Source: Chloroflexota bacterium
GTDB lineage: Bacteria; Chloroflexota; Anaerolineae; UBA2200
Reading direction: 5' to 3'
Length of the DNA: 64,000 bases
Assembly (NCBI GenBank): GCA_030607875.1
Contig: JAUWJD010000012.1
Coordinates: forward strand, 1 to 64,000
Positions within the stretch are counted from its first letter, which is position 1, and the number at the start of each line of letters is the position of its first letter. The notes beneath the pieces are model-generated. The model was not told the origin of the DNA, ran no database searches, and worked only from the letters and a program-made list of their open reading frames with translations. A program made the translations under genes and the position numbers. Positions 27,404-38,062 of this stretch are shown here, piece by piece.

Positions 27404-28987
27404 ATGATGTGGCAAACTGATTGGCGAGACAACGTTTGGTCGCGACTGGACAAAGCCTGGGATTTGATCGTGGTCGGCGGAGGCATCACGGGCGCAGGCA
27501 TCCTACGCGCGGCGACACGTTTAGGCCTGCGCACGTTGCTGGTGGATGGAAAGGATTTTGCCTGGGGCACCTCGAGCCGCTCCACCAAGTTGGTGCACGG
27601 TGGGCTGCGCTACCTGGCGCAGGGCCAGTTCAGTGTGACCCGCGAGTCAGTGCGGGAGCGTGAGCGGCTGGTCAGAGAAGGCCCCGGCCTGATTGACTGG
27701 ACGGGTTTTCTGGTCCCGGTATATGAGGGCATCTCTCCCAGCAAGCGGACCTTTTCCGTTGGCCTGGCCTTGTACGATGGGTTTGCCCAAAAGTGGAACC
27801 ACGGCTACTACAAGGCTGATGACTTTGTGATGCTCGCGCCGCACATCGGCACCGACAAGCTGCTGGGAGGCTTCCACTACTACGATGCTGTGACCGACGA
27901 CGCGCGTCTGGTGCTGCGCATGATCCGCGAGGCCGTGCGCGCTGGCGGCACGGCGCTGAACTATGTCACAGCAGAGGCTCTGCTCTTTGGCAGCGATGGC
28001 CGCGTCAACGGCGTTGTCCTGCGGGATGGACTGGCAGGGCGCACCGTGAAAGTGTGCGCTCAGGCGGTGATCAACGCTACAGGCGCCTGGGCAGACCGGC
28101 TGCGCGCCCAGGTAGGCGCCGAGGCGCGCATCCGGCCTTCTCGCGGCAGCCATCTCATCTTCCCCGCGTGGCGCCTGCCGGTGGCGCAGGCCATCACCCT
28201 TGTCCATCCACAGGATGGCCGTCCGCTATTTGTCTTGCCCTGGGAAGGGGTCACTGTCGCCGGTACCACGGACCTGGACCACCGTCAGTCCCTTGACGAA
28301 GAACCACAGATGTCCTCAGAAGAGGTAGACTACTTGATGGCGGCATTGAATGCCCGGTTCCCAGCGCTGGGCCTGAGCGCAAGCGATGCTGTGGCCAGCT
28401 TTGCCGGGGTGCGCCCGATCGTTGGCTCGGGCAAGGGAGATCCATCGAAGGAGTCGCGTGCACACGTGGTACTCGAGGAGAAGGGCCTGGTGACCATCGC
28501 GGGCGGCAAGCTGACCACTTTCCGTCCGATGGCCTGGGACGCGCTGAAGGCGGTGCGGCGCCTGGTGCCAGACATGCCGCCTGCGGACGACGGCATGGCC
28601 ATGCTGGATGCCATCGCGTGTGACCTGCCCGGGGCCGAGTCACTGGGTGGAGACCAGCGCAGACGGCTGCTGGGCCGCTACGGCGCGGATGCTGCGGCGG
28701 TGGTGGCGGCAGGCAGGGGGAATGAACTTGAGCCCATAGAGGACACCCCCTACCTGTGGGCCGAGCTTCGCTGGGCGGCTCGAAACGAAGCCGTGATACA
28801 CCTGGATGACTTGTTACTACGGCGGGTGCGCCTCGGGCTGCTGCTACCCGAGGGCGCCCTGCCGATGATGCAGCGCATACGTGCCATCGCGCAGCCTGAG
28901 CTGGGGTGGGATGATGGGCGGTGGGAAGCTGAGGTGGCTGCGTACGCGGTGGTTTGGAGACAGGCTTATGGCGTTCCTGCTGCGTGA
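27404..28987 (+). CDS. glpD: FAD-dependent glycerol-3-phosphate dehydrogenase
   Basis: This 527-residue flavoenzyme oxidises sn-glycerol-3-phosphate to dihydroxyacetone phosphate and feeds electrons to quinones. The FAD loop is LIVVGGGITGAGIL (21-34). GTSSRSTKLVHGGLRYLAQGQF and the later TIAGGKLTTFRPMA are family hallmarks. The start ATG 27404 follows GGAG closely. It lies 79 bp after the AGPS-like gene on the same strand; the pair probably forms an operon. Confidence 0.93.
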   Translation: MMWQTDWRDNVWSRLDKAWDLIVVGGGITGAGILRAATRLGLRTLLVDGKDFAWGTSSRSTKLVHGGLRYLAQGQFSVTRESVRERERLVREGPGLIDWTGFLVPVYEGISPSKRTFSVGLALYDGFAQKWNHGYYKADDFVMLAPHIGTDKLLGGFHYYDAVTDDARLVLRMIREAVRAGGTALNYVTAEALLFGSDGRVNGVVLRDGLAGRTVKVCAQAVINATGAWADRLRAQVGAEARIRPSRGSHLIFPAWRLPVAQAITLVHPQDGRPLFVLPWEGVTVAGTTDLDHRQSLDEEPQMSSEEVDYLMAALNARFPALGLSASDAVASFAGVRPIVGSGKGDPSKESRAHVVLEEKGLVTIAGGKLTTFRPMAWDALKAVRRLVPDMPPADDGMAMLDAIACDLPGAESLGGDQRRRLLGRYGADAAAVVAAGRGNELEPIEDTPYLWAELRWAARNEAVIHLDDLLLRRVRLGLLLPEGALPMMQRIRAIAQPELGWDDGRWEAEVAAYAVVWRQAYGVPAA

Positions 28988-29107
28988 CGGGTGATGCATG
29001 ATAAGTAACGTTGAGGAGCTACGTGATGCGGCTCACCATTGACGTCTCAGGCAAGGTACAAGATCAAGCGCACACTAGTCACGTTGGATTGGAGGCTTCC
29101 TGCGGTT

Positions 29108-29974
29108 GTGACACGACGAAAAGAGCAAGGGAAGCAGGTGGAGATTGTCACCGATTGGGCAGCGCTGTGGCGGCGACTTGCTGAGACGCGCTACTGGAGG
29201 GGATTCAACCGTCCAGATAGCAGGGAGCAGGTGGACGTCTGGCGCAGCAAAGCCCGGGAGTATGACCAGAGAATCAAGCGTCGCTGGTCCCAGCGCGATT
29301 CAACGCGGGATCTGATCCTCTCCCAGGTCGATGCCGGCACCACGGTGCTCGATGTCGGTGCAGGGACGGGGCGCTGGTCAATCCTGCTGGCACAGCGCGT
29401 TCGCAGGGTCACGGCAGTAGAGCCGGCCCCGGCCATGATTGAGCTGATGGCTGAGAACCTGGCCCAGGAAAAGATACGTAACGTGGAGATCGTCCAGGGC
29501 ACGTGGCCTGAAGTGCAGGTGGGGCCACATGACGTGTCATTGTGTGCGCACGGGATGTACTCCAGTCCGGACCTGCCTGCTTTCGTGCACGCGATGGTTG
29601 CGGTCACTCGACGGACGTGCTACATGGTGCTGCGTGCACTGGGCGCAGACCATGTGATGGCTGAGATTGCACAGCACATCTGGGGGCAGCCGTACGATAG
29701 CCCCAATTTCACCGTGGCCTACAATGTGCTCTTGGACATGGGTATCTACGCCAACGTGCTCATGGAGGACACCGGGCTGTGGGAACCCGAGACCCATGCC
29801 AGCCTCGAGAAAGCCCTGGCGGATGTCAAACGCAGATTCGGGCTGGGTGACTCGGATGAATACGATCACTATCTCCTGGGAGTACTGAAGCGGCGACTTG
29901 ACGCTCGCGGGGGGCGCTACGTCTGGCCGCGCGCCGTGCGTTCGGCGCTGGTGTACTGGGATGTGAACGCTTGA
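29108..29974 (+). CDS. Class I SAM-dependent methyltransferase
   Basis: The protein has a methyltransferase domain with motif I VLDVGAGTGRWSILLA and the acidic VTAVEPAPAMIE. An N-terminal helical lead with DWAALWRRLAE and EYDQRIKRRW precedes it, and a C-terminal part of about 100 residues is not recognised. The start is uncertain: TTG 29039, GTG 29108 and GTG 29138 are in frame, and there is no ATG. I chose 29108 because GGAGG lies 12 bases upstream. The acceptor substrate is unknown. Confidence 0.8.
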   Translation: MTRRKEQGKQVEIVTDWAALWRRLAETRYWRGFNRPDSREQVDVWRSKAREYDQRIKRRWSQRDSTRDLILSQVDAGTTVLDVGAGTGRWSILLAQRVRRVTAVEPAPAMIELMAENLAQEKIRNVEIVQGTWPEVQVGPHDVSLCAHGMYSSPDLPAFVHAMVAVTRRTCYMVLRALGADHVMAEIAQHIWGQPYDSPNFTVAYNVLLDMGIYANVLMEDTGLWEPETHASLEKALADVKRRFGLGDSDEYDHYLLGVLKRRLDARGGRYVWPRAVRSALVYWDVNA

Positions 29975-29984
29975 GCCGCCCATT

Positions 29985-30012
29985 TTGAAAAAGCGTTCGA
30001 AGTAGATATAAT
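29985..30012 (+). promoter_or_regulatory. Promoter reading toward the metG leader region
   Basis: TTGAAA (29985-29990) and a perfect TATAAT (30007-30012) are 16 bp apart. No clear gene starts within 600 bp, so it probably drives metG through a long leader, or an unrecognised RNA. Confidence 0.65.
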
Positions 30013-30183
30013 TGCACAAATCGTATGTGCCAAATGCTGTGAAGAGGACGAGTATGCGGCATCGGATGCCACAGAGAGCTGCGCCAGGCTGAGAAGCAGT
30101 GCAAAAGAGCCGCAGAAAATGACCTCGGAGCTGCAAGCTGAACGGGATTCTTTGCTGCGTTACTAAGAGGCACACGCAGGCAG

Positions 30184-30320
30184 TGTCATTGCGAGCCCGC
30201 CGCCGTTCGTCGCCTCAGTCCTGTCGTCCTGAGACAGGGCGAGCGACGAAGATGCTACGCGAGGGCGAGACGGCCTGCGGCGCAGATGCAGGTGTCGTCG
30301 CTGCGCTTCTCGCAATGACA
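30184..30320. repeat. TGTCATTGCGAG-bounded inverted-repeat element
   Basis: A 137-bp element has perfect 12-bp inverted ends, TGTCATTGCGAG and CTCGCAATGACA. The interior is GC-rich with further complementarity. It has no reading frame, so it looks like a non-autonomous interspersed element. It lies between the promoter at 29985 and the T-box. Confidence 0.75.
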
Positions 30321-30359
30321 AGTCGCAGCTTCGTGCAGAACAAGATGAAGCGTCTCCTA

Positions 30360-30498
30360 GTAAGCTGAGCCGGGTCGCCCGTCGTTATCCGGGCACAGTG
30401 TCGGAAGGCAAAACACTGACTGAGGCTGCTGATGTGAGTTAGCAGCGAATTGGGGTGGTATCACGAGCCAAACCCTCGTCCCTTGGGACGGGGGTTTG
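30360..30498 (+). promoter_or_regulatory. T-box leader upstream of metG
   Basis: The conserved T-box block GGGGTGGTATCACGAG (30452-30467) is followed by CTCGTCCC. The TGGT bulge would pair with the acceptor end of uncharged tRNA. A competing terminator is clear: a 13-bp stem AAACCCTCGTCCC against GGGACGGGGGTTT (30470-30497). Two hairpins and a stem GCTGCT/AGCAGC with ATG in its loop (30432-30434) precede the block, but I could not fix stem I. The ATG is a candidate Met specifier. Uncharged tRNA-Met would then raise metG expression. Confidence 0.82.
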
Positions 30499-30505
30499 TC
30501 ATTCA

Positions 30506-30609
30506 GTAGGGGCGAGGCATTCCACGTGCTGCAGTGATGAATCGGTGCAGTCAATCCAGCGCAATGCCTGCCGTGCTGCAAGGCTCTGAGTGGAATGCCT
30601 CGCCCCTAC
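30506..30609. repeat. Inverted-repeat element between T-box and metG
   Basis: The 104-bp element has perfect 20-bp inverted ends: GTAGGGGCGAGGCATTCCAC at 30506-30525 and its exact complement at 30590-30609. It carries no gene. It separates the T-box terminator from the metG ribosome site and could itself fold into a long hairpin in the mRNA. Confidence 0.8.
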
Positions 30610-30634
30610 ACAGAGGTCGGTAAGGAGGTCTGCC

Positions 30635-32179
30635 ATGAGCAAGTTCTACGTCACAACTCCGATTTACTACGTCAATGACGTGCCGCACATTGGGCACGCC
30701 TACACCACCGTTGCGGCGGACTTATTGGCCCGCTACCACCGGCTGATGGGTGATGATGTCTTCTTTCTGACGGGTACCGACGAGCACGGGCAGAATATCG
30801 AACGCATTGCGGCCGACAAAGGGGTTTCCCCTCAAGAATATGTCGATGGGATTGTGGCCCAATTCAAAAAGCTCTGGCAGGTGCTGAACATCTCCAACGA
30901 CTACTTCGTTCGCACGACCGATGAACGGCACATCATTGCGGTGCAAAAGTTCGCTCGCGCTCTGCTGGCTTCTGGAGATGTGTACCGTGGGAAATACAGC
31001 GGTTGGTACTGCCCACGCTGTGAAGCATTCTACCAGCCTGAAGAGCTCTTTCTGGAACATCTGTGACCTGTTCACCAGCGCCCTGCCGAGTGGACGGAAG
31101 AGGACAACTACTTCTTTGCACTGTCGCACTACCAGGACCGTCTGTACCATCTGATTGCCGAGACGGACTTTGCGCAGCCGGAGGCTCGCCGAAACGAGCT
31201 TCTCGGTGTGCTGCGGCAGGGGTTGCGAGATTTCTCTATCTCACGCGAGCGGGTACGTTGGGGCGTGCCGTTGCCGGATGATCCAGAGCAAGTTCTGTAC
31301 GTCTGGGTGGACGCGCTGCTCAATTACATCACGGCCATCGGCTACGGTGACGACCCAGAGACCTTCCAGCGCTACTGGCCAGCCGATGTGCATCTCATGG
31401 CCAAGGAGATCATCCGCTTCCACTGCCTATACTGGCCGGCGATGCTGATGGCCGCCGGGCTGCCCATACCTCGCCTGGTGTTCGCGCATGGCTGGCTGAC
31501 CAAGGATGGCCAGAAGCTGAGCAAAACCACCGGCAACATCATTGACCCGTTCGATCTGCTGCAGCGCTTTGGGACGGATGCCGTGCGCTATCTCTTCCTG
31601 CGCGAGGGTGCCTTTGGTGCGGACTGGGACTATACCGATGTTTCTTTCATCCGCCGCCACAACGCGGATCTGGCCAACGATTTCGGCAACCTGTTGAACC
31701 GCACCGTGCGCATGGTAGTGCGCTACTTCGATGGAGTGGTGCCAGAGCCCACAGGTGATCCTGAGGCCGTGGACCGAAAGTTCCTGGCCTTGGCCGCCAG
31801 TCTGGGTGAGCGAGTCAAAGATGCAGTGCAGCGTGTTGCTCTACAGGAGGTGTTGATCCGCATCTGGGATGTGGTGGAAGGGGCCAACAAGTACGTGCAA
31901 GAGACCTCACCTTGGGAGCTGGCCAAGGCGCGCAAGGGGGGTTCGGAACAGGCAGGGGAACAGCTGGCCACTGTGCTCTACAACCTGGTAGATGTGCTGC
32001 GGCTCCTGGGCTATGCTGTGACACCAGTAATACCGCGCAAGGCTGAGGAGCTGCTGAGGCAGTTGGGACTGGCCTTTGATCCTGCTGTAGGTTGGCAGGC
32101 ACTGACCGCCGTGGGGACGTACCCGGCAGGTACTCGCCTTTCCCCGGGGGAAGTGTTGTTCCCAAGGTACGAGGCATAG
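30635..32179 (+). CDS. metG: Methionyl-tRNA synthetase with an in-frame TGA at codon 144
   Basis: The enzyme attaches methionine to tRNA-Met. HIGH is at HIGHAY (18-23) and the KMSKS loop is GQKLSKTTGN. One reading frame of 515 codons runs from ATG 30635 (behind AAGGAGGTC) to the TAG at 32177, broken only by TGA at 31064-31066. In Thermus MetRS the zinc knuckle uses Cys127, Cys130, Cys144 and His147. Here Cys126, Cys129 and His147 are present and the TGA stands where the third Cys should be. It may be a point mutation, a sequence error, or recoding. No SECIS hairpin is evident after it. The flanking frame is fully conserved, so decay, if any, is recent. Confidence 0.9.
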
Positions 32180-32185
32180 TACACG

Positions 32186-32220
32186 CTAGAAAGCTGGTTC
32201 CTCGAAGAACCGGGTTCTAG
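32186..32220. terminator. Bidirectional terminator between metG and the PfkB gene
   Basis: CTAGAA/TTCTAG outer arms and GGTTC/GAACC inner arms fold around CTCGAA. The hairpin lies between converging genes and includes the stop codon of the PfkB gene. Confidence 0.5.
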
Positions 32221-33200
32221 CCTAGGGATGGCTTTCGCGCTGACAAAGTTCCGGACGCCCAACCTTTGCTCCACCTGCCCCTGCTGCGCAAGAACGACAG
32301 CACCTGGTCCAGCGTAGGCAAGGCAGCTCGTCCACCCAATGCTGTGCAGTTGAGGGCGGCCAGCGCATTAGCAAAGTCAGCCGTGCGCTCGATGGGCCAA
32401 TCCTGCATCAGACCGTAGATGAACGCGCCGTGGAAGGCATCACCGGCTCCGGTGGTGTCCACCACTGGCACGGAGAACCCGGGCACATTCCACATTCGCT
32501 CCCGCGTGAAACATGCGCAGCCGCTTTCGCCTTGCGTGGTCACCACGATCTGCGCCCCAAGCTCCATCAGCGTATCGGCTGCGTCAGCGAGGTTTTGCCT
32601 GCTCGTGAAGGCCGCGGGAAAGTGGGCATTGGTGATCAGCACGTCTACCCAGGGCAGGAGTTCGTCCAGGCGAGGGCGTGGTTTGTTGGCGTCCAGCACG
32701 ACGGTGCCGCCAGCCTCTCGCATCCACTGTGCTGCGGTGATCGCTGCGCTGATGTGGTGCCCGTCCAGGTGCAGGAACCGCGCCGAGGTGATGTAGGCAT
32801 GGTCCGCTGGCTGCAGATGTACTTCGCGACGCGTGCCTCGGTAGCAGAGGATGGTACGCCGTCCAGTCTGGGCCTGAACGAGCACCAAACACACCGGAGT
32901 GCGAGCCCCTGATTGTACCCGCATGCGCTGCACGTCCACGCCTGCCTGCTCAAAGGCGCCCTTGATTCGACAGCCGGGCTCATCGTTGCCTACCACACCA
33001 ATGTATCCGGCTCGGGCTCCCAGTCTGGCCAGAGCAACCAACGCTGTGGCGACAGGCCCTCCGCCAGAAGAGACAAGATCGCCCAGGCTTACTGTGGGTG
33101 CATCGAAATCCGGGATATGATCGACGATGCCCAGGTAGTCCCACGCGCAATAGCCCAGGCCAACCACGTCAAGAGGGGGCTGAGTCGTCACCTCCAGCAC
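32217..33200 (-). CDS. PfkB-family carbohydrate kinase
   Basis: This 327-residue sugar kinase of the ribokinase family has the C-terminal signature PVVDTTGAGDAFHGAF, with the catalytic Asp in GAGD, and an N-terminal substrate motif SSGGGPVATALVALARLGA. The start is GTG 33200. The gene is separated by only 14 bases from ligA upstream on the same strand, so it is probably in the ligA operon. The substrate is unknown. Confidence 0.9.
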   Translation of the reverse strand: MLEVTTQPPLDVVGLGYCAWDYLGIVDHIPDFDAPTVSLGDLVSSGGGPVATALVALARLGARAGYIGVVGNDEPGCRIKGAFEQAGVDVQRMRVQSGARTPVCLVLVQAQTGRRTILCYRGTRREVHLQPADHAYITSARFLHLDGHHISAAITAAQWMREAGGTVVLDANKPRPRLDELLPWVDVLITNAHFPAAFTSRQNLADAADTLMELGAQIVVTTQGESGCACFTRERMWNVPGFSVPVVDTTGAGDAFHGAFIYGLMQDWPIERTADFANALAALNCTALGGRAALPTLDQVLSFLRSRGRWSKGWASGTLSARKPSLG

Positions 33201-33214
33201 CGTCCACCCTGCCG

Positions 33215-35272
<2,058 letters not shown>

Positions 35273-35405
35273 TCAACCTCCTGCAGATCACGGACGAGCG
35301 TGTGACAGTGTAAGCAAACCCGCCAGCTACCAGGCTGACGGGTTTGGATCTACAGACATCGAAAAGCGGGGTTCCGGCGCAATCCGGCTAGTCGTGGCCG
35401 GAGAT

Positions 35406-37097
35406 CTACGGCTTGCTGACAATGGGCAAAAAGAGTTTGAGCGGTTGGTAGACGCCAGAGTCACGTATTACAGTCACTGTGTCATCACTCGGGTTGGAGA
35501 CCAGCACGTGGTGGGTCAAGGGATTGACGCTGATGCCGCGGTACAAGCCAGCGCCAACCGTCAGAGTCTGACTCCACCGTTCCACGTCTGCGTCGTAGAC
35601 AAACACCATGTTGCCAGAAGTACTGCTGACGAATACGCTGTTGCTGGCTGGGTTCACGGCCACAGCGTCTAGCCCGCTGGCCACAGGCGGGGGCACGGCG
35701 TCTATCACCTTGTCACTTTGGCCATCAATGATCACCAGTTGGCCACTGGCCAGCGCCACGTATACGCGGTTGGTGATCGGGTTCACGGCCACACCACCAG
35801 GCTCTGCTACCGGATCAACTGCGGATAGCTCAATGATCTTGAATGCCGTTTGCGTGTTGGCGTCAATCACTGTGACTGCGCCTATGCTGGCCGGCAAGCT
35901 GCCACGGTTTGTCACGTACACCTTATTGGTTTGTGGATTGATAGCGATTTGCGCGGGTCTCGGGCCGGTGGGAACGGACAGGTCAACGACAAGGGAATTC
36001 CCATCAATAACTGCTACCGAGTTGGCCGCCGAGTTCGCCACGTAAATCGTGTTGCTTGTGGTCAGCACGGCGATGCCATCAGGTGCAGAGCCTTCGCCCA
36101 GGTCGATAGAGGCGATCTGTTGGTTCCTACAGACGTTGAATACAGTAACGCTGTCTGTGGCAGTGTTCGCAACGTACATGCGACACTCTTCTGCATCTAT
36201 GGCCACGTTGCTGGGATGCTCGCCGCCACTTGGGAGCCTGGTCTCCTGCCACTCAAAGAAGCCCTCAAGGCTGGATATAGTATTCTCGCCCCTGTTGGCT
36301 ACAAAGAAGCGGTCCGAACGTGGCAGGACACCGATGCCCTGTGGCTGCTGACCAACTGGTATCGTGCGCAGCACGGCTATCGCTGGTATTGGGGTGGGCA
36401 TAGGTGTGTCGCTTGGCATAGGGGTTATGGTAGGGGTGCTTGTTGGCGGAGGTGCTCCTTCCTCTTCGAGCCAGATGCCATCTATGTAGAACTGATCCTG
36501 CCCTCCTGACTCTTCATCCTGCGCCTCGATAAAGACGGTAAGTCGGCCTCCGGTGGCCATCACTGCCGCGTTGATTTGGACCCACAGCTTGTCCTGACCG
36601 TGCCATGGTGTCCAGACAATATCGGGAGATTCGGGGTTGGTCCCTCCCTCGGGGTGAATCCCCACGCGCTTGAGTATCTTGTCATTCTGCAGTGCACTGC
36701 CCGCTCCGCCGTAGACGCTATACACCCACACGTGCACGGTATACCGTTTGCCTGCCTGAATGCGTGCTCCACTTCCTCCCGAGGTCAGCACAGTGGTCTG
36801 CATAATGCCTGCGTACCAGTCCATCTTATCTGACCATAGCTGCTGGCTGGCCTCCCCATCATGCCTGTAGAGCGTTGAGCGCAAGAACTGTGGTGACGAT
36901 GCGCCGAGGTTGTAGTCATACGGCACCCAATACTCGGCGACGTATCCCGATCCGTATGGATTAAAGTTCCCTTCAAAATCCCCGTTGAGCAACAACGCGG
37001 ACAGCAGTCTACCCTGTTGGGCCATGCCTGGGAGGATCACCGTCAGGGCCAGACACATAGCTAGCAACAGAACTATAAACAGGCGGATTCTCTGCAT
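35406..37097 (-). CDS. Secreted beta-propeller (YVTN-type) protein
   Basis: A 563-residue exported protein: signal segment (about 5-25), a jelly-roll-like domain (about 35-215) with FYIDGIWLEEE, a short Pro/Thr linker, and a propeller made of about six to seven repeats such as NKVYVTNRGS, NTIYVANSAANSVAVID and NRVYVALASGQLVIID. The C-terminus ends LFLPIVSKP, the short LPI-type tail also seen in the DNRLRE protein at 53092. A good ribosome site (GGAGGTAAC) precedes ATG 37097. Ligand unknown; extracellular binding is likely. Confidence 0.88.
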   Translation of the reverse strand: MQRIRLFIVLLLAMCLALTVILPGMAQQGRLLSALLLNGDFEGNFNPYGSGYVAEYWVPYDYNLGASSPQFLRSTLYRHDGEASQQLWSDKMDWYAGIMQTTVLTSGGSGARIQAGKRYTVHVWVYSVYGGAGSALQNDKILKRVGIHPEGGTNPESPDIVWTPWHGQDKLWVQINAAVMATGGRLTVFIEAQDEESGGQDQFYIDGIWLEEEGAPPPTSTPTITPMPSDTPMPTPIPAIAVLRTIPVGQQPQGIGVLPRSDRFFVANRGENTISSLEGFFEWQETRLPSGGEHPSNVAIDAEECRMYVANTATDSVTVFNVCRNQQIASIDLGEGSAPDGIAVLTTSNTIYVANSAANSVAVIDGNSLVVDLSVPTGPRPAQIAINPQTNKVYVTNRGSLPASIGAVTVIDANTQTAFKIIELSAVDPVAEPGGVAVNPITNRVYVALASGQLVIIDGQSDKVIDAVPPPVASGLDAVAVNPASNSVFVSSTSGNMVFVYDADVERWSQTLTVGAGLYRGISVNPLTHHVLVSNPSDDTVTVIRDSGVYQPLKLFLPIVSKP

Positions 37098-37133
37098 GAT
37101 GTTACCTCCATTGGGTCCCTTTTCAGCAGATCC

Positions 37134-37162
37134 ATTATAGCATGAATGTGTGGATTGGGCAA
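37134..37162 (-). promoter_or_regulatory. Promoter of the beta-propeller gene
   Basis: On the minus strand TTGCCC (37162-37157) and a perfect TATAAT (37139-37134) are 17 bp apart, divergent from the apt promoter. Confidence 0.72.
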
Positions 37163-37186
37163 TCGCGTTTCTCTACCGTGGACTAC

Positions 37187-37215
37187 TTGCCTATTTTGTG
37201 GTTTTCTGTTACAAT
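37187..37215 (+). promoter_or_regulatory. Promoter of apt
   Basis: TTGCCT (37187-37192) and TACAAT (37210-37215) are 17 bp apart. The start point would lie about 40 bases before ATG 37263. Confidence 0.7.
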
Positions 37216-37262
37216 GCTGCGCGGCTGTTGAGGCGCACCCAGCACTCAGTATGGGAGGACAC

Positions 37263-37775
37263 ATGGACTTGGCAGAGAAGATCCGCAATATACCAGATTT
37301 TCCAGTGAAAGGGATTTTGTTCAGGGACATCACCACCTTACTTATGGACCCTGACGCCTTTCAGGAGGCCATCGACGCACTGCTGGATCGCTACATAGAC
37401 GAAGACATTGACCTCGTAGCGGCCATCGAGTCTCGGGGGTTTATCTTTGGGGCTCCGTTAGCATACGAACTGGCCGCCGGCTTCGTGCCCATTCGCAAGC
37501 TAGGCAAGCTGCCTGCTGACAAGATCAGTGCCAGCTACACGTTGGAATATGGCACCAACACGCTGGAGATGCACACCGATGCCATTGAGCCTGGCCAGCG
37601 GGTATTGCTCGTGGATGACCTCATAGCCACGGGTGGTTCAGCCAAGGCGGCTACTGAACTCATTGAGGAGCTCGGTGGCAAGGTTGTGGGGATCGTCTTT
37701 CTCATAGAACTCGAGGACTTACGGGGCGTTGACAAGCTCGAGGGTTATGACGTGTTCTCGCTCATCAAGTCCTAA
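37263..37775 (+). CDS. apt: Adenine phosphoribosyltransferase
   Basis: This salvage enzyme makes AMP from adenine and PRPP. The PRPP-binding motif VLLVDDLIATGGSAKA is seen, with IPDFPVKGILFRDITTLL at the N-terminus and IESRGFIFG in the middle, all typical of Apt. The length of 170 residues is usual. ATG 37263 stands behind GGGAGGACAC. The open frame extends upstream only through the promoter. Downstream lies a decayed DksA-like relic. Confidence 0.96.
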   Translation: MDLAEKIRNIPDFPVKGILFRDITTLLMDPDAFQEAIDALLDRYIDEDIDLVAAIESRGFIFGAPLAYELAAGFVPIRKLGKLPADKISASYTLEYGTNTLEMHTDAIEPGQRVLLVDDLIATGGSAKAATELIEELGGKVVGIVFLIELEDLRGVDKLEGYDVFSLIKS

Positions 37776-37800
37776 CCGTTCTGGGTAGTGGAGAACGATA

Positions 37801-37973
37801 GTGGGCAAGACAAAGAAGATGAAGAAGGGGCTGCTGATAGAGCGCGAGCAGACCCTGGCAGGTTGGAAGTCATGCCTTACGTGACAACCTGCATCAGGTG
37901 CCAGGAGAAGTCGAAGCGCTTTCCACGCCGCCGGCCACTCGCTACATCTCTGCGGAAAGAAGAATATGACTAG
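37801..37973 (+). pseudogene. Relic of a DksA/TraR-type zinc-finger protein
   Basis: From GTG 37801 one frame reads MGKTKKMKKGLLIEREQTLA, like the N-terminal helix of DksA/TraR proteins. A different frame then gives RLEVMPYVTTCIRCQEK, the C-terminal zinc-finger end of the same family. The coiled coil and the first Cys pair between them are missing. The gene is therefore an internal-deletion and frameshift remnant. A short product is possible but would not be a normal DksA. Confidence 0.65.
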
Positions 37974-38062
37974 GATAAGGAGTGACGAGTCATGAGCCAT
38001 GAGCAGTGAGTGACCAGCCGCTGCTCAGGACTCTAGCAGTTACTGCATCAAGGAGGTTCAAA

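Noticed and set aside
29026..29190. Alternative frame from ATG 29026 (MRLTIDVSGKV...) behind AGGAG
   Set aside because: It ends after about 52 codons and overlaps the methyltransferase start in another frame. A frameshift is possible but not shown.
31064..31130. SECIS element after the metG TGA
   Set aside because: I looked for a stem-loop with a G/U apical loop 10-40 bases after the TGA and found only weak, broken pairing.
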